From Smittium mucronatum (taxonomy: Eukaryota > Kickxellomycota > Harpellomycetes > Harpellales > Legeriomycetaceae), in assembly GCA_001953115.1 (NCBI GenBank), contig LSSL01003705.1, forward strand, positions 1-23,610: DNA of 23,610 bases, written 5' to 3'. The position numbers were made by a program, and so were the translations under genes. Of the stretch, positions 9,968 through 20,671 are shown piece by piece. Below the pieces are notes generated by a model. That model ran no database searches. It was not told the DNA's origin and saw only the letters and a program-made list of their open reading frames with translations. The first letter of the stretch is position 1, and each line of letters starts with the position of its first letter.

Positions 9968-11434
9968 AATAATTTACACGGTAAAAAATATAAATTATTG
10001 AAAAAAATCTCCCATAAATCCCTTATTATTATACTTATAAAAATAAATTTCATTAATAATAGGATTATTTTAAAGCATAAAATTAAATATTTTGAGAATA
10101 ATTTTTCATTGGATTTGAATTTTTTATATTACGCATAAAATTTTATATTTATAAAAAAATCTCATGAGTTATTGATATAATTTTTTTCTCTGAAATCTAC
10201 TAATAATTATGCATTTTAAATTAGCTAATTATGAATTGATGGGTATTATGAATATTATCTAATAAACATAAAATGAATATATTTTTTCAAAATATAATAA
10301 TCGAATGTTTTAAAATGCTGATAAATAAGCTAAAAAATTATTATTGGGAGATTAAGATATTTTTACTTATGAAAATTGATTAAATATGATCCTATATGAA
10401 TAAAGAGCGGTTTTAAAACTAATATTTTTTACAGTATTTTTTTAGTTTTGATTTTAATTATAAATCGTTAAAATATTATTATTTCCCCCAATTCGGATAT
10501 ATGTATATTATATATGTTTTAATCAGAGTTTAAACGAAAAATTTAAATTTTCCGTTATAAAATATAAATTATTTGTAATAGGAAAAACATCTAAACTCTA
10601 AATTTTCAAGTTTATATTTTAGACTGAGAGAAAATCTTTGAATATTGTATACTTTAATTTTAAGTAATTTGCTTTTAATATTAAATAACTTATCTGTATA
10701 TTTTATTTAAGGGTATTAAGTTCATAAAACTTGAAAATTTCCTATTTTCAAAAAAAAAAACAAACCGAAAGTAATTAGCAATAAATATAGTAAACGGATT
10801 AAGAATAATTTAGGTTTGATTCCGATAAAAAAAAAATAACGAAGAATATTTTTGTGGTATATTACCGGTATAAATAAGTTATTACTAAAAAAAACTTTAA
10901 AATTTCAGCTTGCTTAGTTTCAAATAAAAAAAAACTGAGAATTACAACATATTTTTTTAAGGGATTGAAATTTTTTATATTGGTATTATTTAATGCGAAA
11001 AATGACTATAAAAATAAAAACGGCAAAAAAGTTCTTAATCAAAAAAATTAAGCCTGATGTATTTCATATTCGGAATTTATTTACAGAAGAGAATGATTAA
11101 AATTCAAACTTTTTTTAAAAAAAATAATTGAAAGTTACGATTTTTTTTTTTTGAATTATATCTTGCAAGCTTGAAGGCTAACCAAAATTTTGATAATTAT
11201 ACAAACTCTAAAACATTTAACGGACTTATGTAACTGGTAGAATTTTTTTTAACAAAGAACTTCAAGAATATTTCGCAAGATTTTAACATTAAAGATAAAT
11301 ATAATTTTTCCATTAAAATATCGTGATATTTTAATAAGATCTCCCCAAAAAAAATCCGTGCTTAAATTATTTCTGAAAATAGGAATATCAATCTAATTTT
11401 GAATGAAGATTTTTTTCTCTGAAATCTTCAATGG

Positions 11435-11461
11435 TTGAAGTGAAATAGTTTATATCTGACC
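11435..11461. repeat. Diverged repeat, copy 2
   Basis: This is the partner of 9,941-9,967, with seven transition differences and no transversions. Just upstream, 11,409-11,427 (A, seven Ts, then CTCTGAAATCT) is an exact 19-bp match to 10,180-10,198, so fragments of an old dispersed repeat may be present on both sides of about 10-11 kb. Confidence 0.35.
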
Positions 11462-12298
11462 TATTTTTTATTTAAAAATCAGAAAAAAAAAATTAAAAAT
11501 TAACACAGTATTCAGGATTAGGTATTCAGATGTTCTTTCAAAATTACAATAAGATATCAAGTAATATAAAAATAGCTTTTTTATCAATTATATTATCAAA
11601 TTTACATATAAAAACTGCTTATAAAATCTAATAGAATCTCTGTTCCCCATATCAATATATTTCATGGAAAATTTTAACATTTATTGGTGCATATTAGGTA
11701 TTAGCACACCACCATCAATAAGTTTAGTTTATAAAATTTGGTACTTTAAAAATTGTATTCCAGAATTGAGAGTTTGATTTTTTATCTTTATTACAATTAA
11801 ATATCAAAAAATATCACCCATAACTCTAAATATGCATCTTTTTGCCTAAATATTATCTTAATAGACAAATCTGTCATATTTTTGATGAATTTTATGTAAG
11901 ATGAAATTCTGGCTCACAATTTGATCTCTTTTAGCTTTTTTATTCGATTTTAAAAATTATTCGTAGATCTGGGAAAGATGTCACCTTAAATATTTAACTT
12001 ATTACTACTTATAAAAAATTTTAAGTAGAAATTTTAAGTAATTTTAACACATTTTCCCTCCAAAATTATCTACCTAAACTTTTAAAAAAATCTATTTATT
12101 TTAGCATGATTATCAGGTGGATCGGAAGGCCCTTTTTTAAATTTTAAATAAAGACAGTTGAAATACTGGTCCAGAATTTTATAAATATACCAGAAAATAG
12201 ATCAAAAAATATCAGCAAGGGAGTGTTAGTGTTATATTAAAATATAGTACTCTTTATCAAATATTGGAAACAAAGCTGGTTATATTAAAATATTTTAG

Positions 12299-12448
12299 TT
12301 CCTATATTTATATTTTCGATTTTTTTCAACTATATTAAGTGGAAAACTAACTTATGCCGCAAAATTTATAGATACTCGGATTTGAGATTCAGAGTCGATA
12401 AAAGAGTATGATAAAAGAGTCACAAAGCATTTATCTGAACATCATTAA
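12299..12448 (+). pseudogene. Protein-like patch interrupted by one stop, unrecognised
   Basis: One frame is open from 12299 to a TGA at 12383-12385 and continues open to a TAA at 12446-12448, giving 28 plus 20 codons. The second part is strongly hydrophilic (it contains ESIKEYDKRVTKHLSEHH) and the first ends in LSGKLTYAAKFIDTRI. This residue mix is unusual for random A+T-rich DNA, and local G+C is raised. No ATG leads the frame and no family is recognised. It may be a remnant of a transposon or host gene. Chance remains a serious alternative. Confidence 0.15.
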
Positions 12449-13002
12449 TACTCTATTTTGGGTTTGGGGTGATTATTGGAAAAAACACCCAATCAACTCA
12501 AATTAGCCTAATAAAATTAATTGAGCATCTAAAACCAAGTTTCGCATTAAATTTGGCATTCTGGGAGAATATATTACTTTAATAGAAGTAAAGTATATTT
12601 ATGTTTTTTTTTATGTAAATAAATCATCTCCAATATCTTGAGAAAATTATAGTTTTTTTACATGCGTAAAATTTATGATCTTTGTACAGTATATGAATAT
12701 AGATTTTTATTATATTTCTTCTAAGCACATATAGTTTTAAGAAATTTTATTATTCTAGATACAAAAATAATAAAAAGTGCTCCAATTTAATTAAATATTT
12801 AAAAAATATAATTTGGTACCGTTTTTTTTTTGAGAGAGAAAATTTCGGTCTTAATTTTTGCATTGAAAATAATATAAAATTAAATAAATAACGAATTAGT
12901 TACCTTACTTAATATAATACTTTTAAAAACAGTTATAATTTTTATCATCTTTATTCTTCATCTAAATTACTAAATTTTATGGATTGATTTATTTGGTGAA
13001 TT

Positions 13003-13010
13003 GGGGGGGG
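13003..13010. repeat. G8 tract
   Basis: Eight consecutive Gs followed by AGG, isolated in A+T-rich DNA. It would be cytosine-rich on the other strand. There are no further G runs nearby, so an intramolecular quadruplex is not supported. Confidence 0.9.
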
Positions 13011-14966
13011 AGGTTATAAAAAAAATCGAAAATAGTATAACTTTTCAACTTTTCGAATAATCCGAAAATTTGTATTTTTTGTAATATTAAAAATGCTTTA
13101 TACGCATATCTTGATCTCGAAATAAAAATTAGTTTCTATGTTTACTTCCCGTTTTTCAGGTATGTTATTTGATATTTTAAAGTTATTTTTCTTCATCAGA
13201 TTATTCTTATTTCAAATTGAAACATCTCATAGTGATAATAATCAAATTAATATTATATTTAATTATCAATAAAACTAATCCCAATATTATATTAGAAAAT
13301 TTGAAATTTCGAATGAATTTATCAAGGCAACTTAATATATTTTCAGGATGATAAAATAATTTATTGTTTTTAAAATGGTTAATAAATGTTATTTTAATAC
13401 TACTATATCAATAAAAACACATTTCTTAAATAAATTATAATGTGATTTACAAAAAAAATTATATCTAAAAATCATTATTATTATTATTTTCTATTAAATT
13501 TATTTTATAAAAATCCAGGATGCAAATATAGACAGTAATTCGATGACTCATGACTAAATTCGGTATTGTTTTTAAAAGCTTGGAAATTTGTGGTTCGTAT
13601 ATTTGAAAATTGAAATTTAATATTTTTTTTTCATGAATTATAGCTATTATTTTTAATAATTGAACTTTGCAGCTTTTTTTGAGTTAATCAATTCGAAGTT
13701 AAAATATTAAAGCATATTGGTTTTAAATTTGGAAATTGAATTTTTATTTTACGTTTATAGGACATTATATTAATATTTAGTGTTTATAAATTTGATTTGC
13801 TTCATTTATCAGTATATATTTGCATTTAGTGGTTTAAAGGTATAGAAATTGGATAATTTTAACTAGAAATTCAAACTTTGATAAGTTGTTTTTTTCTGCT
13901 AATTTAACTGTTTTTATTTGAGAAAATATATTTCGTAAATAAAATAATTCATTGTTTGTATATTATTAGTTTTTTAATCCATAAAATAATATACAACTAA
14001 AAATTATGAAGTTTTTTCAATCGATTTTATTTACTCAAAAAACATTAAAATTTTTTTAGCTAATCTAATGTGGTATTATAGAAAATATATTTTGATTAAA
14101 TTGTGATTTATCGGAACATTTTCAACCTTTTAACTATTATTAAATATCAAATCACTTTTATTAAAACCTTTTCAAAAATTAATCGTATTTTTAATGGAAG
14201 ATCCTTTAAAAGAAGTTTTATAACCAGAACTTATTATTACTAGTGCGATCTGAAATTTTTTATTTATATTTAAAACCGGATAAAGGAATCGAAAAAATCC
14301 GTAAATTGAATTTGAAATTCTCTTATCTATTTCTCTGAATTCGAAATAAAAATTTCGGTCATTTTATTTTTTCAACTTTCAATTCTATATTTTGGATGTT
14401 TTATAATGGAGAAATTATCGTAAATTATTTTTAGCTTATATATTACCCTGAAAAAACTTATTTTCGAGTTATTTTGAATTATTGTTTAAAAAAATTGTTT
14501 TTTCAACTTTATATGATAATAGAGATTAATTAAAAGAGTTCTTATTTTCTTTATTAATTTCTGATTTATTTAGGAAAAACTTATTGTTAAAATCAAAAAA
14601 TCTCCTCCGTTAACCCCCCATTGTTTTTATTAAAAATCTAGGATTTATGAAAAATTCCGGTTATTACAAAATAACACTTTCCTTATGAAATTTATGTTTA
14701 TTTTTCGAATTAAAAATTAAAAAGATATTTATTTCGTCAGAATCTTTTTAATTCAGCCAATAAAAAAAGTGTAATATCCAATAAGTATAAATAGATGCAA
14801 TAAAATTATTCTTTTTTAGAATTTTAACGCTAGAAATATAAATTGTATAACCATTAATAGCTAAAACTCACACTACTTTGGTTCACTTTTAATAAAAAGA
14901 TATATACCTTTATTTAATTGATACTAAACTCATGATTTTTTTCTATATTCATCTATTTAAATTATA

Positions 14967-15173
14967 ATGAAACTTCAAAAGTGGAAGAAAAAGACTAAAT
15001 CAATAAAAGCTAAATATATTGGGGAAAATCCGGGAAAAGTTACTTTTTGGGTCAGTTGGGAGTAGTTCTTGTACCACTCCATCTTCAAACCAGAATATGA
15101 ATATACAAATTTACAATTTTTATTTATCCATTTTGGAAATATCAGCATAAAAACGCCTCTTTTTTTCAATTAA
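14967..15173 (+). pseudogene. Decayed small gene candidate: ATG frame of 68 codons with one internal TAG
   Basis: An ATG at 14967 opens 32 codons (starting MKLQKWKKKTKSIKAKYIG, with GENPGKVTFWVSWE before the stop) to a TAG at 15063-15065. The same frame then stays open for 35 more codons to a TAA at 15171-15173. G+C is about 37% in 15,001-15,060, roughly double the background. The first part is strongly basic and then turns aromatic. The minus strand is also open over 15169-14975 (57 residues from an ATG at 15148). The raised G+C and mixed residues suggest an old coding sequence, but no domain is recognised and no neighbour supports it. The internal TAG would have to be read through or be a later mutation. 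Confidence 0.2.
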
Positions 15174-15419
15174 AAATAAAATTATAAACAATTGTTTTAA
15201 TATTTTTATTTAATGAAATTATCTAATTGAGAATGAAAATGAAATAAATAGAAGCGCAAAATATCCTATGACTCTGAAAGGGTTAAAATTAAAAACTTCT
15301 AAAGAGCTAAATAGTGGAAATTATACAAAAATATTCAAAATCTGTATGGCTTAAAAAGACTAAAACTTATTAGTGTATTAATTTCACTGGATATTTTAAT
15401 TAACAAAGAACGATAATTT

Positions 15420-15437
15420 AAAAAAAAAGGGGGGGGG
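15420..15437. repeat. A9G9 homopurine tract
   Basis: Nine As are followed directly by nine Gs, the longest G run in the window. Slippage growth is the likely origin. Confidence 0.9.
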
Positions 15438-16500
15438 CTACTAATTAGCAAGTATATGGATAAAAAGAACTAAGTTAAAAAAATAATATTTAATATTTTA
15501 AAAATTACTATCGATAACTAGATAAAAAAACAGTAATATTTTATTTTATTTTAGACCAAATCCCCTAATCCATGCAGTTATACCAAAACGACTCCTTAAA
15601 TTATTTAATAAGTGAAAAAATTTGAAATTAATTTTTCCATAAGCTTTATATCTAAAATTTTATGCTATTCCTATATTTGGAAACTTTAAACAATAAATTT
15701 AATGAAAAGCGTTCTTTCTATTTTATGGATCAGTTGATTTATATTTTTTACTTCATTTTTTTAATTAACCAAAAATATAATTTGTTCTCCCACTTATTTT
15801 TATTCAGCTCAAAGATTTTACTTGTATATAATATATAATTCGCTAAGCGTACTTCATTATTATAATTTTTTTAATGGATATCCATTTCTTTTTATGTAAT
15901 TATTTGGTATTTAAATTCTTATATCAACTATATATAATATATACTCCAGTAAAAAAAACATCATTGAGGATAAAAAACACGCCAAATATCCTATTTTAAA
16001 TTATATTAACATCTTATTTGCCATATAAGTTGGATAAAAAGGTTACATGGCCATTCATACTTATAAAAAAATTAACTGCTTCATTTTAATTTTAGTATTA
16101 AAATTATAAAGCGATATGATCATACAGATAAATTGTATAATTTATTAAATAAAAAATTTCTAGTTTTTGATATTAAATTTTCATTTGAAAAATAAATAAT
16201 GTTGAGAAAAAAAAATACATCTTAATTTAATTCTATATAATAATTTAAAAATCGAAAAAAATTCTTATTATTAATAATTTATTTAATCTTTACAAAAATC
16301 TTCGATTATATTGATCAATTATTTAATCTACCAATTTATCATATAATACCTTTAGTGAAAACGAGTCCAATATTTCTCGGAGTATTTTATATTTAATACA
16401 TAAAAATTATTTTTTGTAGTATTTTTTTCTTTTTAAGGTCGAAATATATTAAATTTCTGTAATTTATTTTTTTATAATAAAAAATTTTTGTGCTAATAAA

Positions 16501-17340
16501 ATCTAAATCACTTTGATAATTAACTTACACTAACACTATCTATTTACTGATAATCTTTTACTGTCTCTATTTTCTGTCAACAAAAAAAAAAGTTAAAATT
16601 GCTTACCTTACAAAAATATGAAAAAATCTTTTAAAATTAGCTGAAACCACCAACAACATATATTCTATGACTAAAAATTATTATAATGTCTATCAGCCAC
16701 CACTAATATGTTTCATATACTAATATTTATATTAATAATTCATTTAAACGCAATTAAAATACTACTATTTAAAGGCTGATATATCCAATTATCTGAAAAA
16801 ACTTATACAAAAATACATATACTAATATCTCTCCTTTTAAAAAATGTCATCTTTTTTTAAATAATATAAAAATTATCATCATATCTCTAATACCTGTTAT
16901 AAATATCAATATTTCGTATATATTCATATTAAAACCTTTAAAACCATCTTTTTTACTTGCCTGCTACTATTTTTAATCTTAATTTTTTTACATATTCTGT
17001 TCCAAAAATGAAAAATTGACAAATTTTTAACCCAAATACAATACTTATACAAAAATAAAACTATTTCTAACAGAAAAAATCATATTTATTAACCCTTATC
17101 AATAAAAAAAATGCTAAAAACACTATAATTTAGTAAATTCTAGTTTAATTCATATAAAATTCTGTATATTTCACAATAATTACAAAAATATCATCTATTA
17201 AACTTACAGTTTTTGATTAGATCCAAATATAAAATTTTCTCATTCCCTAAATTACTAGTAAACCAATTTTTTATACCTAACTAACAGAAATTCTAACATA
17301 AATAAACGTCATCAAATCACTTGAACCAACGCCAATTTCA
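16501..17340. other. Strand-asymmetric block: C far exceeds G on the plus strand
   Basis: Counting by hand over these 840 bases gives about 139 C and 39 G (skew near -0.56) with total G+C about 21%. Lines just to the left (16,381-16,500) and right (17,401-17,580) have G equal to or above C, so the edges are fairly sharp. A weaker C-rich stretch recurs at 17,641-17,880. No open frame of note lies inside; the longest nearby begins with TTG at 17,321. The cause is unknown: a transcribed non-coding RNA, a replication-linked bias or an inserted element are possible. Confidence 0.75.
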
Positions 17341-18448
17341 ACATTTTATTTTTTATATTACTTCAAATATTTTTGGTTTAATTCTTCAAAAACATATTAT
17401 TTCAGATTTAACTAATAAAAAACTTTTTTTGGGCTTTGTTTCTTTTTTAACTATAAATTTGAAACTTGTTATAATTTATAAGTTGAGTATTTTAAACTTC
17501 ATTTTTTGTTTAAAAATTATTAATTTATATATTATAAATTTATAGAATTATAAGCTGAGTTTTTTTAAAAACTTTAGTCGGTCCATATACCTTTTTTTAT
17601 TATTCAGAAGGTTTATATTTTTAATTACTAATAAAACTGCATCTATAAATAAATATACTCACAATAACAGCTATAATAAAATTCAATCCACTCTTTCATA
17701 TATATTTTTGAAAAGATAAATTAAATTTATTGGAAATCACTATCTATGTCTTCTTATTCAATTCACAAAAAAATAAATATATACCTAAAATATTCGCTAC
17801 ATTTTTCTTTATTGATTTAATAACTTTATCAACTTTACACATTTTTATCATCCTTAGATCTTATTTTTGAAAATTTATCCGGATTTAATTTTTATGAGGT
17901 AATTTTGTTGTATTTTGACCTAACTATTTTTTTCATTTAATTTTAATCATAAATTGAGATGACTTTAATTGAAATTTTTACGAAATAAAAAATGTTTTAA
18001 AAATTTTATTTTTTATAAAAAAAACTTATTAAATCTATCCATTCAATTTTTAGTTAGAGTTGGGAATATATATTATACCTTATATCATTCATTTTTTTTA
18101 TTATATTTATCACCTTATTTTAAGATAATATGCCACTGTTGTCTGAAAAATTAGCCCATTTTTCAAAAAATAAATTAATTAATGATTAGATTTTTTTTCT
18201 ATTTTTATTAGTCTTATACCGGTTATAATTACTATTTTTTACCCTGAATTATTTCTTTCTTTCTTTTGTAATACATTAAAAAAAACTGAGACGTGAAACA
18301 AAAAAAAAACTTAAAAAAATTATTTTATGAGCTATATATTTTTATTTCAAAATACGAAGTAATTTGATCTTTCTAGAGAATTTTTTTCTAAAATCCTTAA
18401 AAATTATCAGAATCATATTTATAAATTATTGGGATTTATAAAGGATAA

Positions 18449-18469
18449 ATTTGGTATTTTTTACCAAAT
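18449..18469. other. 8-bp perfect hairpin, loop T5
   Basis: ATTTGGTA (18449-18456) pairs exactly with TACCAAAT (18462-18469) around five Ts. It contains three G-C pairs, more than most palindromes here. There is no adjacent gene. Confidence 0.6.
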
Positions 18470-19281
18470 ATCCCCGGAATTTTAACAATATAGTTTCAAT
18501 GAAATGGGCTTAATATAGAACATATATTCAGATTTTGAGTTCGTTTTATTATGGTAAAACTCTTCGGAATTTTTCAAGATCCTTATATTGCATGAGTACT
18601 ATTTGAAGAAGGTAGATAAGAAAAACGTAGATATAACCTATCTAATAGTTCAAAATCATATTTTTTATCGTACATAAAAATTTTCTTATTCGAAACTCAT
18701 CTTCTTTTCACACTTCTGAATATATGATAAATTTTGGTGATTTCAATAAAATGATGGACATTTTCAAGAATATTTTTTGACTGAACAGACTTGCAAAAAA
18801 ATTTATGAAGATCCAATTTTTTTTACATTATACATCTTAGACTTTTATCGAGTCTTTTCTTCATAGAATATTATAAAATCTAATAATCATCCATCTTATA
18901 ATTTCATATTTTCGGGTGATAGTTAAAAATAACGCTTACATTTTTTCAAAAAAAAAAATAAGTATTAGCGATTGTTCAAGTTTTAAAAATATTTTATTTT
19001 TCCATGTTCAATGGTTTAAACCAAATTACACAGCAAATTTTCACATATATTATCTAAAAAAATCATATAAATCGTTTTTTTTACAAAATATTATACTATT
19101 ATTAATAAAAAATATTTTATTCAGATTTCAAGTTGATATTTAACAAAAAAAAGATATAGTATTCACATTCATCCCCAAAGTTAAATAAAAATAAAGGCTC
19201 ACAAAAAAACATTTTATTAAATAATTATCAAAAATAAATACCCTTAAATATGATTTTTCCATAGAAAAATATGAGAAGAGT

Positions 19282-19316
19282 TATATATATATATAAATTT
19301 TTGTCTGTGTGTGTGT
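19282..19316. repeat. Compound microsatellite (TA)7 ... (TG)5
   Basis: Fourteen bases of alternating TA (19282-19295) are followed, after ten bases, by TGTGTGTGTGT (19306-19316). This is a typical length-variable dinucleotide locus. Confidence 0.95.
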
Positions 19317-20175
19317 ATCCAATCAATTTTTCCACAAAGACTTTTTTTTGATCCCTGAAGTGAGCAAAATTATACAGATAAGAGAAAAAATATATGTATG
19401 TTTTTTTATAGTATTTAGTGAGGTCTCGAAAAAATCTAAATATACAAGTTATAATTTTCTAAATATTTAAGAAGTTTATTTTGATTTTTTATCAAAAGTA
19501 ATCTACTATATCAAATCTAAAAAATAAGTTGAAATTTTATTTTTTCAAATTAGTATCATTGGTATATTTATTCAGTTATAGTAATCATATGTGGATAAAA
19601 AATTTAATTTATTTGTAATTTAAAAACAAATTCTATAATATTATAAAATTAAATTTATTTAATCAATAAAGAAAAAAAATAAATAAAGGTTTCGAGAAAA
19701 TAACAAATAGCAATTTTTATTATTTATAATTAAGCTATGGGATGACTAATAGCATCTTTTTTTCGATCAATTATTAATTTAAATTTATAATTTGGTTATT
19801 AGAGATAAATAAGTGCTTTTATTAAATAATTTGAATACAATAAATCTAAAAAAATCCAGTATAACCTTATAACCAAAAGAATATTTTAAAAATTTTATAA
19901 AAATATACCTTTTTTTTACAAGTGCTAAAACAGAAAAGAAATAGCAACATATATATTTATACGAAAATATCTGAAAATTTTTATATAATTTTATGAAAAA
20001 AAATTTTTTTTATGACTAATTGTCATTGAAATTAATAATCAATGGAATATTATGAATACTTTCAAACAAAAAAAAAATTTTTTTTGAAAATTTAGAAGAT
20101 TAATCATTAATATGTTTGTCTAAAAATAATTTATTTGGCGTACATCATTTACAGTAAGAATACAGTTTTTTTTGT

Positions 20176-20194
20176 TCACTTTCTGAAAAAGTGA
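20176..20194. other. 7-bp hairpin
   Basis: TCACTTT (20176-20182) pairs with AAAGTGA (20188-20194) around CTGAA. It is short and may be chance. Confidence 0.45.
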
Positions 20195-20233
20195 GACCAA
20201 ATAAAAAATAATTCAGTTTTATTAAGCAATAAG

Positions 20234-20249
20234 AAATAAATAAATAAAT
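20234..20249. repeat. (AAAT)4 microsatellite
   Basis: Four exact AAAT units, preceded by G and continuing as A-rich sequence. A similar (TAAA)4 array lies at 22,795-22,810. Confidence 0.9.
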
Positions 20250-20352
20250 AAAATCAAGAATATACTTGTATTCCAGCAAATTCTTAAAATTAACAGATTA
20301 AAATTAGCTGTCCTATCAACCTTCATATTTTTCCATATTTCAATTGAATTTT

Positions 20353-20388
20353 TTCCAATTCCAATTACAATTCCAATTCCAATTCCAA
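20353..20388. repeat. (TTCCAA)6 hexanucleotide array
   Basis: Six tandem hexamers, with the third changed to TTACAA. It is the longest regular array in the desert at 36 bp. Confidence 0.95.
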
Positions 20389-20644
20389 AATTTTAAATTA
20401 TTTTCTATAATTCTTAATCATATCAATATTTTTTTATATTAAAGGATTAAAAGCAATAAAATATTCATATAATCTCTGAAAATAAGCAAAAAATGTGTAA
20501 AAAAATAAATTTTGCGATAAAAATAATTTTACCAATAGAATTTAAGCACTATTAACGTAAAATAAATCAAAATATAAGAAGGTATAAAAATATACATAAA
20601 ACCTAAAAAAAACTTTATTTGTAACCATAGTATAAATTTTGCTA

Positions 20645-20671
20645 ATGTATAAAATGTATAAAATGTATAAA
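20645..20671. repeat. (ATGTATAAA)3 nonamer array
   Basis: Three exact 9-bp units, followed by a decayed ATATAAA. Confidence 0.95.

Larger units (their letters stand above)
8796..16500. other. A+T-rich intergenic desert, centre
   Basis: Almost 8 kb without a convincing gene. It holds a polypyrimidine heptamer array (9,421), a pair of diverged repeats (9,941 and 11,435), G8 and A9G9 tracts (13,003 and 15,420), a C6 tract (14,614) and two protein-like patches broken by stops (12,299-12,448 and 14,967-15,173). No RNA gene or complete transposon is visible. Confidence 0.8.

Noticed and set aside
13003..13013. G-quadruplex at the G8 tract
   Set aside because: Four separated G runs are needed for a single-strand quadruplex; only one long run and one GG are present.
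14975..15169. Minus-strand frame of 64 codons opposite the 14,967 candidate
   Set aside because: Starts with TTG (ATG only at 15,148). It is probably the shadow of the plus-strand patch; neither strand is proven.
17321..17545. 74-codon frame starting with TTG
   Set aside because: No ATG, almost only I, L, F, K, N and Y, and length expected by chance at this composition.
17969..18154. 61-codon frame starting with TTG
   Set aside because: No ATG inside, low-complexity residues, no context.
18877..19143. Longest open frame in the desert, 88 codons
   Set aside because: No ATG anywhere in frame. With stops at roughly one in ten codons and thousands of stop-to-stop intervals, about one of this length is not surprising.
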